A stretch of DNA of 64,000 nt. Origin: Ectocarpus siliculosus (lineage: Eukaryota > Sar > Phaeophyceae > Ectocarpales > Ectocarpaceae). The stretch covers positions 1 to 64,000 of the forward strand of contig FN648623.1 in NCBI GenBank assembly GCA_000310025.1. The letters run 5' to 3'. The stretch's first letter is position 1. Every line of letters begins with the position of its first letter. Under the pieces are notes generated by a model that worked only from the letters and a program-made list of their open reading frames with translations, was not told the DNA's origin and did not search any database. Positions 57,878 through 64,000 of this stretch are shown here, piece by piece. A program made the position numbers and the translations under genes.

Positions 57878-58881
57878 TGTTTCTTTGACAACGGTGTTGT
57901 GATTGCCTCTGCATTATCTCGCATGCGACGTGGGTATTATGTTCACTGTTCCTCGATGCTGCCTTGGACCATCTCTTGTCCGCAGAAACGTCGCCGAGCT
58001 CCGGGCATGACACTAAACGTGGCGTCCACAACGAGCGGGCGCTATTCAGTCCTCTTCCTCGATGAAAGTGACAAATCTCAGTCGATGTACGTCTACCTTC
58101 TCCAACATCAACGAGGGACATGAGTGCACGGCACCAAAAAAAGTGGAGGGACACGTGTTCAAGATATATCTGCAACGTATATCGGGCTTTCGTCTCGGAA
58201 GAAAATCGAAAGCAGCCGTGGAGGCGGGAATGATTGGTGTGTACACTTTGAACGGCGCCCTTTGCTTCAATATTTGAGGGTCTGATGTTCGGATGTTTCA
58301 GTACATTTGGAATTCCGCGGGCTCGGGATGAGAAGGAAGGACAGAGATCTCGACGATAGTAGACAAGATGTAGCATAGGAAGCAGAGCGTCAGAGGGAGT
58401 ACGGCCAACTCAAGATGGTCACAACATGACAGACATTTGGGTGGGCGTTTACATGGCAGAGAAGGGGGGCAGAGGGTGTAGAAATGCCGGAGGTATGGCC
58501 GCGATCGACTAAGGTGTGTTTCCCATTCGCCGCTCTCTATCTTGAGTATTCATGTCGGTCAGGGTGTCAACTAGACTAGAGACCGCCGGCAGGGCTATCT
58601 CGGAAATTGGTTGTATCTGGCTCCGCTTTGTCAGAAGTGTAACAAGGGGTGTGTACCAATATTGGAGTTGTCTCTGCAGGTTCCTTTCATCCGTACGGGT
58701 GTAGGTTGACGTTGGAAGGGTGGTAGTGTTGAGTAGACGCGCAGGTGGAACTGACGGCAAGGAAGATCCCCTGGCTATCCCAGCTCGTGCTGCTACTTTT
58801 GGTGCAGGTTGTCGATAGGACATCGCTCACAGTATTCTTGTCCATACATTGTATACATTCGGAAATCATGCGTCATAAGCG

Positions 58882-59566
58882 AGAGTAGCGGACAAGCGGG
58901 AAAAATGACCCGCCGCATCTTCAAGAAGCTTTTTTTGCTCCTTTGCCCGTGTCGCAACTTTGGTGTAGCGGTACTTCCTCGCCACCCACTCAACCAACAG
59001 CGATGAGAAAGGTATGCGTCATGAGCTGTGCATATGGTTCGTCTTGTGTGATGGCTAATACAGACCAGGAGGCGGTAGGGCGCTCAGAAGTTGGGTTCGC
59101 AAAGTTGACAGTACACGAAAAATGACCCAGCGCTGCTCGTCCAGGCTCTCTCAGCTTGTTTGCCAATTTATTTGCCGCACACAATCGGGTCGTCCACTTG
59201 GTCCAGCCGAATGAAAAAACAACGGCTACCGCCGGTGCTACCGACCCTGTACCAGCCATATGGCACACCTCGTGTGACCACCGTTAGGGTTTGCGGGGAT
59301 CAACCGTGGAGAGATTCAAGTTTGTAGGTAGGAGTCATGCGGTTGTGGCCAAAAAAAGATCACAGAAAAAGACAGCCCGGACTTACCCAAAACTGCCCCA
59401 GAAAAAGACAGGATGGGCTGTCCAAAACGGGTTGTCTTTTTTTGTTGGCCTTTTTTCCCTGAAAAAAGACGCCGTAAGAAGGCGTTCTGTGGCCAGTTGT
59501 CTTTTTTTGAGAAGGAAAAAAGAAAAAGACAGCTCCAAAAAAGAACCGTAAGAAATGGCCTAAGCG
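58882..59566. mobile_element. 685-bp insertion flanked by TAAGCG
   Basis: TAAGCG occurs at 58,876-58,881 and again at 59,561-59,566, while both other copies of the block (near 15,350 and 30,140) are uninterrupted there. The insert has no matching terminal inverted repeats and no gene. Its right half contains several AAAAAGACAG/CTGTCTTTTT words in both orientations. Confidence 0.65.
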
Positions 59567-60545
59567 TCAATTTTGAAAAGAAACTGCGGTTTTTCAACCC
59601 TGGAGTGGCGGAGTGAGTGCCGGTGGCGCGTAGATACGCCCGCCTGACCTGAGACCAAACGAGTACTACGAACAAAGGATATGCGTTCTCAGATGATGGC
59701 GCGGGCGCACAAAACGTGACCGTGGCACGTAGACTTTTAGTCCCCATCCAAAATCCCGGTCCCGAACAAGCCACACTCTCGCTCTCAGTACGAGCTCTCA
59801 CATAGAATGTATAATCTACAGCAGTGTTGTCGCGTGCTACGTCTGGTACCGTAGGAGGTGTCCCTGTCCCAGTGGCGAGTGCGTTAGCCTCCATCCGAGC
59901 AGCAAAATTTCTGTATGTAGGGGCTCAGTAAATGGCTCGAGACCGCCCCTGTTCCTTTTTCCTCCGGACACACAATACACCAGATCTGACTAATTGACTC
60001 AATTCGGCAAGCTGCCCACACACGTACGCCACATTGCCTTGGTCGACACTGTGCCCAGCCCCCAACTAGCCCCCCATTCTCCCAGCCATGCACACAATGA
60101 GGCACCTCGTGCTGCCATACTTGTAGGATTTGCCTCCTAAATACGAGGACCGGCCTTGGAGGGGGCCCTACGAACGAAACCGGGGTAGTATCAACACCCG
60201 AGGTTCTCTAGCAGTGAGCCGCACATACCAGACATCCAAACACACCCAACCAACATCAGGAACCGAAACGAATACTGTAGTTGACATGACACAAGGTACC
60301 ACACTCCCTTTCGACCCATTTTCGAAACCCGAATGCTCAACGACGAAGAGGATGCAAAAAAAATATCCGATGGGTGCATAACTTATCCGATACGTAGTCG
60401 GAAACCTCTCGACGAGACCGGCTTCCACGCCGCCTGTTGTTGGCGCTGTCAATTCTGTGGAGGACATCTGGCTATGAACATCGGTTCACAGGGCGTGCGA
60501 CGAAACACCAGTTTCACGGACGAATGGTTGGGACCTAAATCAGGC

Positions 60546-63500
60546 CTACGGAGGGGGGACCACTCGTCCCGCCTCATCGCGGTAGACGTACCGGCCCTCG
60601 TCCACCGCTATGCTCGGCCCGGTGACCCCCTTGTTCTGCTTGGTCAGGGGGAAGTGCACCTCCGTCCCGACGCCGAGGAAAGCCACCCACCAGCTGAACG
60701 TGCTGTGGGCCATGACCAGCCGGGGGGCTCGAGACAGGAAGCAGAACGCGTGGAACTGGTCTTCCACCATTTCCTGCACGTCGCGTCGTTCGTGTTGTCG
60801 TTAGTTCGGCCGTTCGCCGCCGAGCGGCAAAGATTGCGGCAATCGTGAAGCGGCGGGAAGATTATTCAAGCTGCCTTTTTAATCAAGATGGCAGTTGAAG
60901 GGGTTGACAGGCTTGTACAGGCTTGTCAAGAGAGCGTTTTCGACGGCAAGTATACTAGTTTAGTGTGGGACTTCGGCCTTGACACATCTGCCAACGGCCT
61001 AAATCCCTGACAACTACCAAATTTATAAGCCTTTGTTGTCGCTGCGTATATAAACGGGGACCGGCAGTTTATGGGCGGGCGGGTCGGTTGCTTCGAGCCC
61101 CGTCGGCCCCCGGGCTTTCCGCCGCACACGTCAGGCTGGGAATCCAAGGGGCACGCTGAACAGGTAACCCTAAGACAAAAAATCTGGCTACATTAATCCT
61201 TTCGCGTCAAGCTCAATGCATCACACACCGTAATATTAACCTTTCTCTGGCCGCTCTTGCCATGTTTTGCACGCATGCCGACATATTTCGAACAACGCCA
61301 CAATGACCCAGCCGCGAAACGGCCGCGTTTCCTAAAAAATCGAACAAAAATAACTAAAACTCACAGCTCTTTTCACGTTGGGGTGGTCCTGTTGCAGACG
61401 CTTGAACAGAGGCTCCTCGTCGTTGAACTCTCCCACCACCCACACTGTTTCGGGCGGGCCGGCCGCAGACTCTGCGGCATCCCGCAGCACCGCCTCGTAG
61501 AACTCGTAGTCCAAGTCCTTCAACAAACGGGGCCCGGGAAAACAGAAATGACGTTGTTAGAGGGGGGAGGAGGGGCGTGCGGCCAGAACGTGGAACCCCA
61601 AAATACCATTCGCACCGTCCGAGGGACCAACCGGCAACTGCATGCCATTGCGTGGCCAACATGCCGCCCCTTGCCACGCACACGCCTCCTCTGCCAAAAA
61701 AGGCCGGTTGTCACGGATCACGATGTGGGGCGTCTCAGGAACGGAACGACCGGAGGAAAGGAAAATGGCGGAATTGCACTACTTGCTCCAAGCAATTATT
61801 CGGTTCGAGGATTGGCCGGGTATCATGTGTAGTAAGGGGGTACGGGTATAGGGGGGGTTACGGTTGTTCGTAGGAACGCCTACGCTAGAAAATAATTTTC
61901 CGAGGAAATAGAACAGGGGTGTGTGTGCGCAGACCCTATCCCTACCCCTAACCCAAACCCAATTTCCCCCATTGCATGATTTATCCAACGTGTTTACTTA
62001 AGCGAAAACCCCGTGAAGGCTGCTTTCTTAAAAAAGAGACTAAGCACTACAACGTGAACCAACGGAGGAAAAGAGGGCGCGCACAATACATACGAAAACG
62101 TTATGGATGCCTGCGTTTAGGTGCTCAAAAGAATTCTCGGCTCGAGAAACCCCCGGGTGCAATAGGGGAGGGGTTTGAACGGGGAGGATTCAGTCCAATG
62201 AGAGAACACAGTGCAATGACCCCATCGACGCAACGGTCCACGTCCGACCAGAAAAGCAACAAGAGAACACGGATCATCTATAAGACAGGCCAGTAGCGCT
62301 GCTTGCCTTGAAGATGAGCTTTTCGTACTGCTCAGCGGTTAGCTCCGCCCTGTAGTTGCGGTGGTGGATCACGAGGTCGCCAGGGCCGGGAGCGGTCGGG
62401 CCGCAGCACGATGGGTCCAGCGCCATTATCTGGCCGAGCCAGGGGAATTAATGCCCGAAGGGGCACAAGAAGCCCAACAACAGAAAGGAGAGTATGGGTT
62501 GTGAGGGTAGTCTAGCCCTGCTGCATCTCACCGCACAACCGTTGTCTTGGTGCTCGTGCTACTGGTGCACGTGCTTCGAGCGACGTTATGGCTGCAACTG
62601 ATGGGTGTTCCGCCTGATAGCCCACCCTTTGTCCGCCAGCTGGCTACGACATACAGGGAACGCTCCTTCCAAACACCACACTACCACCGGGGGGAGGTCG
62701 GAACCACAAAACCAACCGCCGTGTTTTTTCTCAGTGCAGGTGACATGCCAGGCGAGAACGCCTCCCCGCCCCAGGAGGCCTCATCCAACACTAACCTACA
62801 CGAAATGATCTCGGTTCGGAGACACAACGCAACAGAAACAATAAAACCAGCAGGCGCTGCTTGCCGACCCTGCGGAACCGCTCCTTCTCCGACCAAAACA
62901 TGCCGTAGTTCTGGAACCATCGCAAAAAGAACAAAAATAGCCCGCGCTGACCTTGCGGAGCGGTTCCTTCTCCGGCCTAAGCATTCTGGAACCGCCCCCC
63001 TCCCCCCCAAACAAATACACCGCTGACCTTGCGGAGCCGGTCCTTCTCCGACTTAAACATGCTGTAGTCCTGGAACCACCCTTCCATCTCGATGGACCTG
63101 GGCGTGGGGTCCCCCAGCTCCTGGCGGACCCCGCGAAACTTGACCGTCTCCAACCCGACCATCTCCGGGGCTCGACGGCGCAGGTCCCACCGGCCGCACC
63201 CCGGGGAAGCACGCCATCCCCTCCGGCCTCGTGAGGAGGCCGAACTTCTTGCGGTTATACGGCGCCGGTTGGATCGACAGGGCGAAGCCCAGGCGGTCCG
63301 CGAGCGCCCGGGCGGCGGCGTACTCGAAGAGGTTGTTGCCCAGTCGGCCCATGAAGTTGAGCCGCACGATACCCGGGCCCCTGGTGGCGGCGGTGGTGGC
63401 ATCATCGTCATTAGTCGCCGGCCGCTCCGCTCCCGCCGCCGCCGCCGCCGCCGCCGGTATGTCCTGGCCCGGTGGTCGGTGCTCGGAACCGGGCACCGTG

Positions 63501-63661
63501 TCGAGGTTGTCCGGGCTCCTCAAGCCGTCGACTTTTGTTGTTGTGGTTGCCTGCTGCGGCGCTGGCGCTGAGGCGCGGGGGCCGAACGCGAACAGGTACC
63601 CAGTCCCGACGACGATGGCTGCCAACAACGCCAGTTGTATAAGCTTCCGCACCACTCGCAT
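60546..63661 (-). pseudogene. GT11 fucosyltransferase, copy 2 (frameshifted)
   Basis: Minus-strand exons match copy 1: 63028-63661, 62307-62429, 61365-61517 and 60546-60773. The anchor, GRLGNNLFEYA and STFSWW motifs are kept. In exon 1 one extra G (CTCCGGGG, about 63,167-63,170, against CTCCGGG in copy 1) shifts the frame between the GT11 donor motif and EGWFQDYSMF, so the product would lose its C-terminal half. The poly-Ala run is shorter (seven against nine codons). One extra T near 63,661 joins an upstream open stretch (to 63,817) to the ATG in frame, unlike copy 1. Either the gene is recently inactivated or the extra G is a sequencing error; splice sites are otherwise intact. Confidence 0.75.
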
Positions 63662-64000
63662 TTGCGGCGAGAACAGATACTCCCGCGCCCGGTACCACGC
63701 GTGCGGACTCTGTTCGCAAAATTCGTTCACGAAAACCGCCCTCGGCACTACTTGTAGTAAAGGCACGATTTTCTCCGTCCAGTCCCGTGTGGCTTTAATG
63801 CGCCACGACGCTGCCAAGCCAGACTAGCCGTGGGCTCTGTCTGGCAGTAACGTCTCTCTGGCCTGCCCAGCCACGGCATCCCCCGGTACGGGGCCACTGA
63901 TTTCATCGGGCCAACAGCGCGCGCGGGGGGGGGGGGGGGGGGTCATCATGAATAGGTAGGGTTTCTTCTGGGCGCGAAAGAACAGCGGCTACAATTCAAG

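Larger units (their letters stand above)
57889..64000 (+). repeat. Direct duplication of 14,357-19,799
   Basis: It begins at TTTGACAACGGTG right after the second LTR-like repeat and continues to the window end, with an offset of about 44,195-44,200 through the fucosyltransferase gene. Differences are scattered substitutions, small indels and one 685-bp insertion. It probably continues past 64,000. Confidence 0.9.

Noticed and set aside
1-64000. tRNA, rRNA or organelle genes
   Set aside because: No cloverleaf-like T-loop/A-box combinations or rRNA stretches were noticed; a tRNAscan-SE or Infernal run would be decisive.

Overview
The window is nuclear DNA from a eukaryote. Genes are split by GT-AG introns with GTGAGT/GTAAGA-type donors, coding exons are short, introns run to about 1 kb, and much of the sequence is duplications and transposable elements. 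A multi-WSC-domain protein, a family-11 fucosyltransferase, a front-end desaturase, PIF/Harbinger and tyrosine-recombinase retroelements together fit a brown alga or related stramenopile of the Ectocarpus type. The lineage is inferred from gene content, not proven.

Layout. 1-2,600: a possible minus-strand exon, then the 3' part of a front-end fatty-acid desaturase (+). 4,700-15,785: left arm of an inverted duplication of about 11 kb, carrying an intact 12-exon gene for a secreted five-WSC-domain protein (6,262-13,773, +). 16,351-19,465: a GT11 alpha-1,2-fucosyltransferase gene (-). 21,065-28,930: a PIF/Harbinger element with a DDE transposase (+) and a convergent Myb/SANT-like gene (-) on either side of a higher-order minisatellite. 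29,728-41,585: right arm of the inverted duplication with a decayed copy of the WSC gene (-), interrupted by a 1.33 kb TA-flanked element. 43-45 kb: dispersed repeats. 44,564-51,700: a decayed tyrosine-recombinase (DIRS/Ngaro-like) retrotransposon on the minus strand: gag, RT-RNase H, recombinase, then a pair of 178-bp direct repeats. 51,660-55,500: a satellite array of about 123-bp monomers, each holding a hairpin whose arms covary. 57,010-57,877: a small LTR-like direct-repeat pair. 57,889-64,000: a direct duplication of 14,357-19,799, including a frameshifted second fucosyltransferase copy, cut off by the window end.

The WSC protein (signal peptide, carbohydrate-binding-type domains) and the fucosyltransferase (type II Golgi topology) both suit cell-wall or extracellular-matrix work, but nothing here shows that they act together. 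The rest is a mosaic of segmental duplication. One block (14.36-15.79 kb) is present three times, and comparing the copies reveals empty sites, target duplications, a 940-bp deletion and reading-frame decay. Gene models were read by eye from splice consensus, frame continuity and family motifs; no searches were run.
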